A stretch of DNA of 64,000 nucleotides from Clostridioides difficile (GCA_012955965.1 JABBZI010000011.1:1-64000); one strand, 5' to 3'; shown: positions 28,563 through 38,283, counted from the stretch's first letter. Notes: generated from the sequence alone by a model not told the origin. Program-made: numbers and translations.

Positions 28563-29505
28563 TTACATTCCTCCTTAGTATCAAATAAAGGAATAGTATA
28601 CTTCCTATAACTCCAACTGTAAGCCCTATAGATATTTCGTATGGATAAATAACTAGCCTTCCAAAAATATCACATATAAGCACAAATATAGCTCCAAACA
28701 AACCAGTATACCATATATTTGACCTTATATTATCACCCATATATAAGGACACAATATTTGGAACTATTAGACCTATAAAAGGTATATTACCAGCTGTAAC
28801 AACTACACATACTGTGACAAGAGCCACTATTACTAGACCTATATTAACAACCTTCTTATAACTCAACCCTAAGTTTGTTGCAAAATCCACGCCCATACCA
28901 ACAACAGTAAATTTATTTGCATAAATATATGCTAATATTATAAGCGGTATTGTGATATATAATATCTCATAATTTCCTTTAAGTATCATAGAAAAGTCGC
29001 CTTGCATCCAAGAACTCACATTTTGACTCAAATCGTATTTATATGCAATAAAATCTGTCATAGAACCTATTATATTTCCAAACATTATACCTACTAATGG
29101 TACGAAGATTATATTTTTAAATTGTAATTTGCTTATTATTTTCATAAACATAAAAGTCCCTATAAGAGAAAATATAAATGCTATTATAGTCTTTGTAAAA
29201 ATAGACGCAGTTGGTATTAAAATCATACAGATTACTATGCCAAATTGAGCTGCATCTATTGTAGCTCCTGTTGTAGGTGATACAAATTTATTTTTACTTA
29301 TCTGTTGCATTATAAGACCTGCTATACTCATCCCCACTCCTGCAATCAATATACTTATCAATCTTGGTATTCTGCTCATGATAAATATCATAAGTTTATG
29401 CTGATTTTTTGCAAATATATGCATTATATTTATATCTTCAGCTCCTATAAATAAAGAAAAATAAGACAAAATTATTATTCCTATGACTAAATACCTTTTT
29501 TTCAT
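28552..29505 (-). CDS. yclN: Siderophore ABC transporter permease (YclN-like)
   Basis: A 317-residue FecCD-type permease and first gene of the operon. RIPRLISILIAGVGMSIAGLIMQ, SPTTGATIDAAQFGI, NLGLSYKKVVNIG and GNIPFIGLIVPNIV are the family landmarks. The ATG follows AAGGAGGGAG. Two Fur-like boxes overlap the promoter immediately upstream, so the operon is expected to be repressed in iron-replete cells. Confidence 0.93.
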   Translation of the reverse strand: MKKRYLVIGIIILSYFSLFIGAEDINIMHIFAKNQHKLMIFIMSRIPRLISILIAGVGMSIAGLIMQQISKNKFVSPTTGATIDAAQFGIVICMILIPTASIFTKTIIAFIFSLIGTFMFMKIISKLQFKNIIFVPLVGIMFGNIIGSMTDFIAYKYDLSQNVSSWMQGDFSMILKGNYEILYITIPLIILAYIYANKFTVVGMGVDFATNLGLSYKKVVNIGLVIVALVTVCVVVTAGNIPFIGLIVPNIVSLYMGDNIRSNIWYTGLFGAIFVLICDIFGRLVIYPYEISIGLTVGVIGSILFLYLILRRNVNEA

Positions 29506-29536
29506 TCTCCCTCCTTAAAAACTTTTCTTTAATTAA

Positions 29537-29595
29537 AATGATAATTATTATCATTTTTACTTTTATAGTTTATCAATAATAATTATCATTGTCAA
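29537..29595 (-). promoter_or_regulatory. Fur boxes over the siderophore operon promoter
   Basis: One Fur-type dyad of TGATAATTATTATCA is centred at 29546. A second, similar one spans 29573-29593. On the minus strand TTGACA (29590-29595) and TAAACT (29567-29572) are spaced 17 bases, so the second box covers the promoter. Confidence 0.88.
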
Positions 29596-29619
29596 TACAT
29601 ATATATATTTGTTTTCCAC

Positions 29620-29658
29620 ATAAAAAATGTTACTAGAATTGAAACTTCTAGTAACATT
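29620..29658 (-). terminator. Terminator after the dipeptidase gene
   Basis: Hairpin with arms 29626-29638 and about 29646-29658, followed on the minus strand by a T-run. Confidence 0.8.
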
Positions 29659-29718
29659 AAAATCCAACTTAATAAAATAAATTATAAATGCTAACTTAAA
29701 TATGTAGGTATTATTATA

Positions 29719-30699
29719 TTATTTTAGTATATCTTTAAAGAGTCTATAAAAATTGCCACTTGAAATTAAATCTATGTCTCTTTTTTTATAACCTCTATTT
29801 TCAAGTTCTACTATTATATTATGTGCTGTATATGTACTTTCAAGACCATCTACACTTGGAATACTAGCATTTTCAGTAAAAGAACCAATAGTCTCCGTAC
29901 CTAAGTAATCACTAAAGTCAAAACCAAAAGATACATGTTCTATACCTATAAGATTTACCATATAGTCTATATGGTTAACTAAGTGTATCAAATCTTGTTT
30001 TTGTGGATTACTATTAGTAAATCCTCTAAAACTATTTATTCCTACTAATCCACCTGTCTTTGAAATTTCTTTTAATTGAGCATCTGTAAGGTTTCTTTTA
30101 GCATCACATAGATTTCTTGCGTTAGAATGAGAAGCTATTACTGGCTTACTTACAATAGACATCAAATCCCAAAATGACTTCTCATTCAAATGTGATACAT
30201 CTACTATCATGCCCAATTCTTCCATCTTATTTACTGCTTTTTTCCCTATCTCAGTTAAGCCTCTGTCTTTATCTCCTAAGCATCCTGTAGCAAGTTCATT
30301 TTGCTCATTCCAAGTTAATGATGCATGTCTTGCTCCGACTTCCTTGTAAAAATAGTCTAGTAAATCTATATTTTTTCCAATATGACTTAATCCTTCTATT
30401 CCAATTAAAATATTTATTTTATTTTCACTTATGCCTTTGTTTATATCAGAATATTTTTTTACTATATTTACAATATCTTTCATATCTTCAATTTCATCTT
30501 TTATAGAACTTATAATTTGTTTAACCCTTTTTTCAGGTTCTTTATCATATGGAGGGTCTATCCATATTACAAAAATAGCTCCTTCTATATTTGCTCTTTT
30601 AAAATTATCAAGATGAATTCTTCTAAATACATCTTTCTCCCCGTTAAGTCTTCTTATTGTTACATCTGCCCAAGTATCTGAATGTCCATCAAAAATCAT
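29719..30699 (-). CDS. Membrane dipeptidase-family (M19) zinc peptidase
   Basis: A 326-residue renal-dipeptidase-like enzyme of family M19. Metal ligands lie in FDGHSDTW (His5, Asp7), the Glu of LIGIEG, HLNEKSFWDL and ASHSNARNLCD. No signal peptide is present, so the enzyme is cytosolic despite the family name. It should hydrolyse dipeptides, possibly containing D-residues. The ATG follows GGAGGTT. It lies 73 bases after the DUF819 gene in the same direction; the pair is probably one transcript repressed from the palindrome at 32012, and the DUF819 protein may import the substrate. Confidence 0.9.
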   Translation of the reverse strand: MIFDGHSDTWADVTIRRLNGEKDVFRRIHLDNFKRANIEGAIFVIWIDPPYDKEPEKRVKQIISSIKDEIEDMKDIVNIVKKYSDINKGISENKINILIGIEGLSHIGKNIDLLDYFYKEVGARHASLTWNEQNELATGCLGDKDRGLTEIGKKAVNKMEELGMIVDVSHLNEKSFWDLMSIVSKPVIASHSNARNLCDAKRNLTDAQLKEISKTGGLVGINSFRGFTNSNPQKQDLIHLVNHIDYMVNLIGIEHVSFGFDFSDYLGTETIGSFTENASIPSVDGLESTYTAHNIIVELENRGYKKRDIDLISSGNFYRLFKDILK

Positions 30700-30772
30700 A
30701 ACAACCTCCAGTTAAATAAAATCTTTATCAAAATAAACTTTTTAATTCACGAAAAATTATATCAAAGTAAAA

Positions 30773-31975
30773 TTATATTAAAATATTTCCTACTAAAAGA
30801 CCAAAATAATTACCAACTATGTACCCAAATGTTCCAACTATAAGTATTGGCCCTACTAGTTTAGACCAACCCTTTGATATTGCCATAGCTGCTGCTGTTG
30901 TAGGTCCTCCAATATTTGCATTAGATGCAAGAATAGCTTCTTCTAAACTAAACTTAAATATTTTGGCAACTATGAATGTAACTAACATGTTTATCAGTAC
31001 CATTATTCCACAGTATAAAAGTAATAATGGTGATTTTTGAATTATTAATGTTATAGAAGCAGGAACACCTACTACTACAAAGAAGATATAAATTAAAAAT
31101 GTACCTATCTCTTGTGCTCCTTTTATATCACTAAAGAATTTAGGCATAAATGTAGCAAATAACATAGTCAAAGTAGTTATTATTAAATATTGATTACCAA
31201 ATAGAGTATTTAACATTGCTAAAAAAGGATTTGATATTGGTATTATAGCTTTAAACCAAGTTGATAACTCTACAGATACTGCAACAATTATAAATGCACT
31301 ACCAATAGCTATTGCTATATCTTTTAAAGATATTTCTTTTCTTCCCCAATAGTTCGCTGCTATTGTTTCTCCTTCAGTTACATCAGTACTTTCCATCTCA
31401 TCTACATGTGGATGTTTAAAATGTTTTCTAAAAAATCCAATTGATGGGATAGCAATTAAAACAAAGAAATATAGAGCCATTAAAAGATTATCTGCTACAA
31501 CTGTTGCTGATACTAATTCTCCAGGTGCATTAAATGCGCCTGACATGGCTGCAAAGTTTACATTTCCACCTATATAAGAACCTGTCATCATAGCTGCAAC
31601 AATATTTAAATCTGGTACTGCATTTTTTAATAGTAAAAATCCAACCATGGCTCCAATCACAGTTCCTACAGAACCTACAAGAAATATTACAAGTAATCTT
31701 CCACTTTCTTTCCATATCTTTTTAATGTTACATTGATATAAAAGTAAAGCTATGGCTAAAGGAACAACATATCCCCATACTTGGTCATACACGACAGACT
31801 CTACTGGTATGATATTTAGATTTGATAATAGCATAGCTCCTACAAGAGCTATTATTGCTCCTGATATTTTCGATGCCCAGTTGTACTTTTGTTCCAAATA
31901 AATACTAAATGCTGCCCATCCAGTTATGACTGCCCATAATACCCAAATATTATCAGAACTTACAAAACTCTTCAT
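30773..31975 (-). CDS. DUF819-family membrane protein
   Basis: A 400-residue polytopic membrane protein (about ten to eleven segments) of the DUF819/YjcL family. Landmarks are WGYVVPLAIALLLYQCNIKKI, MTGSYIGGNVNFAAM, and ASNANIGGPTTAAAMA near the C terminus. The two inverted related halves suggest a secondary transporter fold. Function is not established. Context with the M19 dipeptidase suggests uptake of a dipeptide or amino acid derivative. The ATG follows GGGAGGTAGG. The operator/promoter is immediately upstream. Confidence 0.85.
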   Translation of the reverse strand: MKSFVSSDNIWVLWAVITGWAAFSIYLEQKYNWASKISGAIIALVGAMLLSNLNIIPVESVVYDQVWGYVVPLAIALLLYQCNIKKIWKESGRLLVIFLVGSVGTVIGAMVGFLLLKNAVPDLNIVAAMMTGSYIGGNVNFAAMSGAFNAPGELVSATVVADNLLMALYFFVLIAIPSIGFFRKHFKHPHVDEMESTDVTEGETIAANYWGRKEISLKDIAIAIGSAFIIVAVSVELSTWFKAIIPISNPFLAMLNTLFGNQYLIITTLTMLFATFMPKFFSDIKGAQEIGTFLIYIFFVVVGVPASITLIIQKSPLLLLYCGIMVLINMLVTFIVAKIFKFSLEEAILASNANIGGPTTAAAMAISKGWSKLVGPILIVGTFGYIVGNYFGLLVGNILI

Positions 31976-32011
31976 CTTACCTACCTCCCTATTTCATTAA
32001 ATTAAAATATC

Positions 32012-32074
32012 TATATTAATATTCAATATATTGAATATTAATATAATTATAATTCATCTTTTCAGAAAATTCAA
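32012..32074 (-). promoter_or_regulatory. 34-bp perfect palindrome and promoter of the DUF819-dipeptidase operon
   Basis: Bases 32012-32045 form a perfect palindrome with a 17-base half and no spacer. Just upstream on the minus strand are TATAAT (32046-32051) and TTGAAT (32069-32074) spaced 17 bases, so the palindrome covers the start point and first transcribed bases. The divergent XRE-cupin protein is the obvious candidate ligand-responsive regulator. A further half-site reading ATTCAATAT stands at 32069. Confidence 0.75.
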
Positions 32075-32118
32075 TATAACAGCAAAAATACATGTATAAT
32101 AAAACTTTTTTTATTTTA

Positions 32119-32146
32119 TTGTTCTTTAGAAATTATATGTTATAAT
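32119..32146 (+). promoter_or_regulatory. Promoter of the XRE-cupin regulator
   Basis: TTGTTC (32119-32124) and TATAAT (32141-32146) spaced 16 bases, 25 bases before the start codon. Confidence 0.55.
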
Positions 32147-32170
32147 CATGTCTGAGGGGGTTTGTATCTA

Positions 32171-32725
32171 ATGAATATAGATGTCGGAAGCAAAATTAGA
32201 GCTCTTAGAAAATCTAAAAATATCAGTATCTCTACTTTAGCAAAGAACTCAGATTTAAGTACGGGTTTAATAAGTCAAATTGAGCGAAATATGGTTGTTC
32301 CGTCAATTGTAGCAATGTGGAAAATATCAAAAGCTCTTGATGTAAATATAGGTTATTTCTTTGATGAGATTGAAAAAGAAGACTCTAATATAATAGTAAA
32401 GAAAAATAATAGAAAAAAAATAGTAACTAATGATTCTACAAAATTTTATGAACTTCTTGTTCCCAATTTATCTGGCAAAAAAATAGAATTTTTACTTGTT
32501 ACACTAGATGGTCATACAAAAAAAAGTAGTGAATTTGTAACACATGAAGGGGAAGAATGTGGCTATATAATAAAAGGAAAAATGAAGATAATACTTGGAA
32601 ATAAGGAATATGTATTGGAAGAAGGAGATAGTTTTTATTTTAACAGTACTATTCCACATGTATATGAAAATTATGATGATGATGTATGTATCTCAGTTTG
32701 GGCAATGACTCCTCCTTCATTTTAA
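32171..32725 (+). CDS. XRE-family regulator with C-terminal cupin
   Basis: A 184-residue transcription factor. Residues about 4-60 are an XRE helix-turn-helix (GSKIRALRKSKNISISTLAKNS, then GLISQIERN). Residues about 105-180 are a cupin sensing domain (EGEECGYIIKGKM, LEEGDSFYFNSTIPHVYEN). This is the classic small-ligand regulator design, often controlling an adjacent transporter or amino acid gene. The ATG at 32171 is chosen because GAGGGGG lies about ten bases before it; a TTG three codons earlier is too close. It is divergent from the DUF819-dipeptidase operon, which it probably controls. Confidence 0.88.
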   Translation: MNIDVGSKIRALRKSKNISISTLAKNSDLSTGLISQIERNMVVPSIVAMWKISKALDVNIGYFFDEIEKEDSNIIVKKNNRKKIVTNDSTKFYELLVPNLSGKKIEFLLVTLDGHTKKSSEFVTHEGEECGYIIKGKMKIILGNKEYVLEEGDSFYFNSTIPHVYENYDDDVCISVWAMTPPSF

Positions 32726-32757
32726 TATATTGAATTCTTACTTGAATATAAATTAAT

Positions 32758-32816
32758 AAAAATCTGAAATAAATTAGTATGACAAATTTTATTCTAATTT
32801 ATTTCAGATTTTTTAT
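32758..32816. terminator. Bidirectional terminator between the XRE regulator and the Ter operon
   Basis: 19-bp stem (arms about 32758-32776 and 32794-32812) with a 17-base loop, an A-run to the left and a T-run to the right, between converging transcripts. Confidence 0.82.
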
Positions 32817-32840
32817 TTTATTAACTATATATATTTCTTA

Positions 32841-33632
32841 TTATATATTAAGCAGACAACTTTCATCTAAAATATTAGATAGTATCTCTTCTGTTCCACT
32901 CATTCCATTAAAAATACTTGATATAAATGAATTTTCTGTTTTATTTTTATTTATATCACCATGCTTTAATACATATGCTTTATTTGAAATATTGAGCATA
33001 CCATAGTCCATGACAGAATCTCCAATTGCATAGAAAGACTCTATTTCTAATTCTTTCGTCAAGTATTTTATAGCATTTTCTTTTGAGATTTCTTTTGGTA
33101 TAAAATAGATTTTTCTGCCACTTACATAAAACTTCCAATGTTTTGATTCCAATATATTTAGATACTCCTTGATTGAATCCAGATTAAATTTTGCAAAGTC
33201 CACAACTATATAAAAAAACGTATCTTCTGCAACTTTAAAATTAGTTATTCCTTCTATATTCAGATAATCTTTAAATTTTTCAATCATACTTTCAATGGGT
33301 TCATAGCTAGACTTTAATTTATCTATTTCTTCACTCCATGATTTCAATATTTCATTATTTTTAAGTATAATTGCTCCATTTGAAGTTATGCTAAAAGGAA
33401 AGTGAATCCCATATTTATTAAATTCTATACGCTTAAATTGCTCTACTGTTCTAGTAGTTGTCGGTATAAACATACCATAATATTGTATTTGCTTTATTAA
33501 ATTTATAGTATCTAAAGATATATAAGATATTTCTTTTTCTCTATAAATTTCTATATTAGTATATTTCTTATCAGTGTCTAAAAATTTATCAGAGTAAATA
33601 ATACTCCTGTCTAAGTCTGAAAAAACAATCAT
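32841..33632 (-). CDS. HAD-family phosphatase of the Ter operon
   Basis: A 263-residue HAD hydrolase of the Cof/sucrose-phosphatase type. Motif I is FSDLDRSII, where the second Asp normally sits as DxD; here DLD keeps both. Motif II is PTTTRT, motif III uses the Lys near the KEISKENAI region, and motif IV is AIGDSVMDYGML. It is the last gene of the Ter operon. In related operons a HAD phosphatase is thought to act on a sugar- or nucleoside-phosphate intermediate. The ATG follows AGGAGAA. Substrate unknown. Confidence 0.85.
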   Translation of the reverse strand: MIVFSDLDRSIIYSDKFLDTDKKYTNIEIYREKEISYISLDTINLIKQIQYYGMFIPTTTRTVEQFKRIEFNKYGIHFPFSITSNGAIILKNNEILKSWSEEIDKLKSSYEPIESMIEKFKDYLNIEGITNFKVAEDTFFYIVVDFAKFNLDSIKEYLNILESKHWKFYVSGRKIYFIPKEISKENAIKYLTKELEIESFYAIGDSVMDYGMLNISNKAYVLKHGDINKNKTENSFISSIFNGMSGTEEILSNILDESCLLNI

Positions 33633-33659
33633 TCAGTATTCTCCTGTCTAATATATTTT

Positions 33660-34748
33660 CTAAATGTCTTTCATATTTTTTATTATTCCACAACATTTAT
33701 ATGCTTTTAAGTCCATTTGTTCAACTTCAACATTTTTCTCTTTAGCTAATATAAATATGTGCTCTAAAGATTTATCATTTAAGTCTTTAACTAGAATCTT
33801 ATAAGGAACTCTTCTAAGTAAAACTCTTGTTGTTTCCCCAACGCCTGGTTTTATAAAGTTAATGTCTGTTATGTTGTACTTTTCCTTTATATTTAAAACA
33901 TCAAAATATCCATCTTTTGTTATAATATCACTTTCCCAGTTATCAACTTCAACAGATATATTCTTAAATTGATTTTTAAAACAACCTTCTATTGTCTCTA
34001 TATAATTTATAGATTCGTCTTTATCTTTTAAATGTTTATAAAACTTAGCTCCATGAAAATCATCTTTAAAAATTAAATCATCTCTTAATACAGTTCTACT
34101 TATCAGTCCAGAAACTGTTGAATTTAAACATGCACTTGGTATTAAGAAGTCTTCTCTAATTCCATAAAGCCCTGAATATCCAGCAGGATCAGCCAATACA
34201 GCAAGGGTTGAATCAAAAGTTTTTTTAAATTTGTTACTAAGCTCGTCACATGCCTTTTCAAGTTCTTTTGATATAGTTCCTTTTCCAGTCCAGCCATCTA
34301 AAAATTGAATTTTTTCATTTGGATGATTCTTTACTATATATTCAATTGCATTCATATCTATGCCTTTATCTCTTATTATAGAGATTGTATAGTGAGGTAA
34401 ATTTAGATTATACTTGATTTTTAGATATCGCTTTGCCAAAATACCAATAGGTGTACCTGCTCTAGCAAGTGAAACTAATACCACATCATTCCCATTTTTT
34501 TTAATTATCTTTTCACACATAACTCCTATGGAAAATGCAAGCTTATCTTTATTTTGCCCTAGTTTGTCATAATATAAATTCAGATAATCTTCACTAACTT
34601 CATACTCTATTGGTATCATTTCTGAATAATGACTACCATTTTGTATTTTTAATTCTCTCTCTTTATTTCCTTCTTCTTCAATTAAGTTTGATATATCTTT
34701 TAATAAAAAGACAACATCATCCTTAGAATATGTGCTAAAATCTGCCAT
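33660..34748 (-). CDS. StiP-like/phosphoribosyltransferase-type protein with PELOTA-like C terminus
   Basis: About 362 residues. The family is annotated in tellurite operons as cysteine protease StiP or as a phosphoribosyltransferase-like enzyme. Visible segments are VVLVSLARAGTPIGIL (about 95-110), the FLDGWTGKGTI motif resembling a PRPP-binding loop, and LADPAGYSGLYGIREDFLIPSACLNSTVSGL. The last 75 residues look like a PELOTA-type RNA-binding domain. The ATG at 34748 is chosen for its spacing from AGGAG; a TTG three codons upstream sits inside the ribosome site. Comparative work on Ter systems places it in a predicted nucleoside-like metabolite pathway. Confidence 0.75.
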   Translation of the reverse strand: MADFSTYSKDDVVFLLKDISNLIEEEGNKERELKIQNGSHYSEMIPIEYEVSEDYLNLYYDKLGQNKDKLAFSIGVMCEKIIKKNGNDVVLVSLARAGTPIGILAKRYLKIKYNLNLPHYTISIIRDKGIDMNAIEYIVKNHPNEKIQFLDGWTGKGTISKELEKACDELSNKFKKTFDSTLAVLADPAGYSGLYGIREDFLIPSACLNSTVSGLISRTVLRDDLIFKDDFHGAKFYKHLKDKDESINYIETIEGCFKNQFKNISVEVDNWESDIITKDGYFDVLNIKEKYNITDINFIKPGVGETTRVLLRRVPYKILVKDLNDKSLEHIFILAKEKNVEVEQMDLKAYKCCGIIKNMKDI

Positions 34749-34793
34749 ATAACTCAACTCCTATCTTAAAACTGTGATATATCTTAATCCTCT

Positions 34794-36032
34794 TTAGCTA
34801 CAATATACTATAGTCAATTCTTTTATACTCGTATTTTTAATTATATCAATAAATTCCAGATAAGAATTTTTACTTTTATTCAACTCTACAAATAAATAGC
34901 ATTTAGAAAAATTATGTTTATCTATATTGTAAATATAATTTTGAACATCTATATTATAAAAACTCTTTAACTTAAACTTACTTCTAATAGGATAATTATT
35001 TTTCTCAATATCAATAATTGGACTTCTTGTTGTTGAATGATAGTATACATCATATTGATTCTCTTTTTCTTTTGCAAACAACATAGGTATATACATAAAT
35101 TCTTCAGTACCTAAAAATAGAATCTTTTCATTTTCATTTTTTAAAGATTCTTTATTATCCATAATTATTTTTTTACTTTCTCTCTTTACAATTTCTTTTA
35201 ATCTAGTTTGTTCTTCTCTATTAATTCCAAATCTACCTGTATACTTTACATATTTCTTACTTCCAATATAATCTTCTAGGTCAACATTGATGTGATTTAC
35301 TACTAAGTTTCCTTTATCATTTGAAACAATATGTGAATCAGTAGTAATATAATTATCATTGTAATTTGAAATAATATCTTCATTTATATCAAAATTAAAG
35401 TTACCTTTAAATAAATATACAAATTCTATCTTACAACCTAGTTCTTCTTCTAAAAGAGTAACTTTTCTTAAGTTCTCATCATTCACCCAATTAAGTATAG
35501 AACATATAGTATACTTCTTTCTAGGATAAATACTTTGAATCTTCCTAATTATATTCATACAGGTATTAGCTGTAGTAATTTCATCATCAACTAATATTAC
35601 TTCATCTCCAACTTTGAAATTGCTAAGCATACCAAAGTATAAGTTTTGGTCTGTTGCATGGGAGTGTTCCTCTAAAAATTCTAGATTCTCTAACTCATCA
35701 AATTGTTCTCTAGTAGTATGAATAAATTCATATTCTCCACATAAATAATTAAAAAAACTATGTCCAATAGCTGTGCCAGTTTCAGCGAAAGCTATAACAG
35801 TACCATTTGATGTTACTTTATTTTTTTCATTATAAATTGTGGCTATTAATTTTCCCAAATTATCCATCTCACTTGGTTTACATGCTATATGCTTACCAAG
35901 TTTTTTTGATATAAATAAAAAACGTCTCTTACTATTGTTTCTTATTCCTACATCTAAAAAATCATTTAATTCTAAATTTAATGGATTATCAATAATGTCA
36001 ATCTCACAATTAAAATTTAAGCAATTCTTCAT
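34794..36032 (-). CDS. Phosphoribosyltransferase-domain protein (TRSP-type) of the Ter operon
   Basis: A 412-residue protein with a type I phosphoribosyltransferase fold in its first half. AFAETGTAIGHSFF (about 105-118) and the PRPP loop VILVDDEITTANTC (about 155-168) are visible. The C-terminal half (about 245-400), with YTGRFGINREEQ and FLGTEEFMYIPMLFA, matches the TRSP domain seen only in these operons. Its start (ATG after AAGGAGT) lies inside the end of the CitE-like gene, a 23-base overlap. It should act with the neighbouring StiP-like and HAD proteins. The product is unknown. Confidence 0.8.
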   Translation of the reverse strand: MKNCLNFNCEIDIIDNPLNLELNDFLDVGIRNNSKRRFLFISKKLGKHIACKPSEMDNLGKLIATIYNEKNKVTSNGTVIAFAETGTAIGHSFFNYLCGEYEFIHTTREQFDELENLEFLEEHSHATDQNLYFGMLSNFKVGDEVILVDDEITTANTCMNIIRKIQSIYPRKKYTICSILNWVNDENLRKVTLLEEELGCKIEFVYLFKGNFNFDINEDIISNYNDNYITTDSHIVSNDKGNLVVNHINVDLEDYIGSKKYVKYTGRFGINREEQTRLKEIVKRESKKIIMDNKESLKNENEKILFLGTEEFMYIPMLFAKEKENQYDVYYHSTTRSPIIDIEKNNYPIRSKFKLKSFYNIDVQNYIYNIDKHNFSKCYLFVELNKSKNSYLEFIDIIKNTSIKELTIVYCS

Positions 36033-37086
36033 AGTCTACTCCTTTATTTAATACACCATATATTTTAGATAGAATCAATGTTTTTTTAGCCCATAAAAAA
36101 TGTGGATTTGTTTCATTCATTCTCTCTCCTAACACACCTTTACTCACACCATATTTGCTATTTGTACTATTCAATATATCCAAAGCATCAGTAAAATCTT
36201 CATATGATACTGCAGATAGTGCTTGCACAATCTGAATTTGCATTGGATGAATTACTGTTTTTCCAATTAGCCCATGAAATTTATCCAGCAATATTTCTTC
36301 TACATACTTACTTCTTATATCCTTATTTGTCATATCAAAAAACTCTGATACTCCTCCACTTATAGGTATATCTAACTCTGGTCTTTGAAGATATGTGATT
36401 ATATCTAATATAAATGAAGAACAAATTAAATTATTATATATAGAGAAGTTTTTGTCTCTTCTTATACCATACATACCTAATATATCAGTTATACCTACTC
36501 TAATGCTGAGTATTCTTGACTTATGTTTTAAAATAGAATTGTATAAATTCTTAAAACTCAGTTCTTTACTTTCCTTATATATAAATTCCCTTGTCTCTAT
36601 TATTGGAATAACATACATATCTTGAAGATTCATAGAACTCAAAGCTTCTATACAATTCTCTATTAACTCTGAATTTGCTTTAGGAATTAATATGCCTGTT
36701 ATGGTATGACTATTTTTAACTATAATATCTTTAATTTTTAACAATTGCTCTACATTTTTTATCCTTACAAAAATTAATGGTATCCCATCTTTGTTTATTA
36801 TACTTTCATCACTAATATCTTTCAAAATTAATCTAAGATTTTCTATAGCCTCTAACTCTCCATTTACCCCAACAGCATCTTCTAAGCAAATAGCTAATGG
36901 TCTAACCCCCTTAACATCCCCTATAATGCTCTTATAAATCATATTATATTGAGTAGCTGGAACGTATAAAAAAGCACCTAGTGCATATTTCAATACATCT
37001 TTTTCAGTCTTAGCATTAAAGTCTCCTGGCTCTTTCAAAAAAATTCTCTTCAAATCATCTTTGCAGATATAATCGAAATATTTCAA
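36010..37086 (-). CDS. CitE/HpcH-like aldolase-lyase of the Ter operon
   Basis: A 358-residue TIM-barrel protein of the HpcH/HpaI/citrate lyase beta family. It carries LAICLEDAVGVNG (about 60-72; Glu and Asp as metal and acid residues), PLIFVRIKN with the substrate Arg, ILIPKAN and YVIPIIET, and IGKTVIHPMQIQIV at the C-terminal part. CoA-linked lyase activity is typical, but the Ter-associated group probably makes or breaks a C-C bond in an unknown small molecule. The ATG follows GAGGAGGCC. It overlaps the next gene. Confidence 0.82.
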   Translation of the reverse strand: MKYFDYICKDDLKRIFLKEPGDFNAKTEKDVLKYALGAFLYVPATQYNMIYKSIIGDVKGVRPLAICLEDAVGVNGELEAIENLRLILKDISDESIINKDGIPLIFVRIKNVEQLLKIKDIIVKNSHTITGILIPKANSELIENCIEALSSMNLQDMYVIPIIETREFIYKESKELSFKNLYNSILKHKSRILSIRVGITDILGMYGIRRDKNFSIYNNLICSSFILDIITYLQRPELDIPISGGVSEFFDMTNKDIRSKYVEEILLDKFHGLIGKTVIHPMQIQIVQALSAVSYEDFTDALDILNSTNSKYGVSKGVLGERMNETNPHFLWAKKTLILSKIYGVLNKGVDYEELLKF

Positions 37087-37146
37087 TGTATGGCCTCCTC
37101 ATATACATAGAAAGGGCCAACTTTATACAAATTAGCCCCTAATATA

Positions 37147-38283
37147 CTACTTATTATAAATTATAGCTGTATTCAATTCTTCCAACCTCTTTGTATTATC
37201 CTTAATTAAAACTCTATTGTTTTCTTCTATTCTCATAGTCTCATCTATACCAGACTTAATAGTAGTATACATTTTTTCTAATGTCTCTATTTGAACAGAA
37301 CTTGTTCCAGCCATTCTAGCTATTTGTGCACTTTGAGTACTTACATTTTGAGCATTTCTAAGCAATAATTCATTAGTCTTATCATCAAGTGCTTTTAGAG
37401 ATTTTGCTTGCAATTCTTGCTTTTTAAGCAATATAGCTTGAGATAAACATTGCTTAAATACTGGTAAAGTTACAACAAATGCACTGTTTATTTTTCTAAT
37501 TAAACCATAGTTATTATGTTGCATACCTCTAAGCATAGGTATTGTCTGTATGGCTATATTTTCTGCTATTCTTAAATCGTAGATTCTTTGATTTAACATA
37601 TCATAAACTTTTAGTAGCTCTTGATAATTAACAACATCCATTTGGTCTCCACTAGTTTCTGATTTTTGTTTAAAAAAAGGTAATATTTCGTTATCCATTT
37701 CTTCTATTGCTATTTCTCCAGCAACAATATATTTTTGAAGTTCATTATAAAACTCAAAGTTTTCATTTAACATAGAACCTATTTGCTTATTAGAAAGTGC
37801 TATATCTCTTTCATATTGTTCAAGTTCAATTTGGATTTTTTCAACTTCTCCTCCCAATGTCTCATATTTTTGAAACATCATTTCAATAGCATTATTAGCT
37901 TTTTTGAAAAGTTTTTGAACAAAATTTGGTTCCTTAGTTTCTTGAAAATCATCTAAATCAAACTTGTCCATTATTTTAGTCAAATGAACCAACATTTTAG
38001 AGTTTTCTTCATTTCTATTTAGTTTTATTGTATTTAGAAGACTATCAGAAACCCTTGCTACTCCTTCAGATGCTTTTCTACCAAATTGTAAAATTGTATC
38101 AGGATTTTCTACTTCTATAAGAGATGTCAATGCTTCAACTTCCTTAGACTTTCTCAGTTCATTTTTTTTATTATTTGTATATTCCATTATATCAAAATTT
38201 TCTTCTTCAACAACTGTAGGTAATTTTTCAGTAACCTCTACAGAATTCTTATCTTTTGAAAAACTATTTATATTTATCCCCAT
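37147..38283 (-). CDS. telA: TelA/KlaA toxic-anion resistance protein
   Basis: A 378-residue, largely helical TelA-family protein (YceH/XpaC-like). Long heptad-rich helices predominate, with landmark segments FDLDDFQETKEPNFVQKLF, YNELQKYIVAGEIAIEEM, IRKINSAFVVTLPVFKQCLSQAI and NAQNVSTQSAQIARMAGTSSVQIETLEK. There is no membrane segment. TelA proteins are linked to tellurite and cell-wall antibiotic tolerance through an unknown mechanism. The ATG lies directly after the YceG stop with AGGAGAAG as ribosome site, so the two are translationally coupled. Confidence 0.9.
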   Translation of the reverse strand: MGININSFSKDKNSVEVTEKLPTVVEEENFDIMEYTNNKKNELRKSKEVEALTSLIEVENPDTILQFGRKASEGVARVSDSLLNTIKLNRNEENSKMLVHLTKIMDKFDLDDFQETKEPNFVQKLFKKANNAIEMMFQKYETLGGEVEKIQIELEQYERDIALSNKQIGSMLNENFEFYNELQKYIVAGEIAIEEMDNEILPFFKQKSETSGDQMDVVNYQELLKVYDMLNQRIYDLRIAENIAIQTIPMLRGMQHNNYGLIRKINSAFVVTLPVFKQCLSQAILLKKQELQAKSLKALDDKTNELLLRNAQNVSTQSAQIARMAGTSSVQIETLEKMYTTIKSGIDETMRIEENNRVLIKDNTKRLEELNTAIIYNK

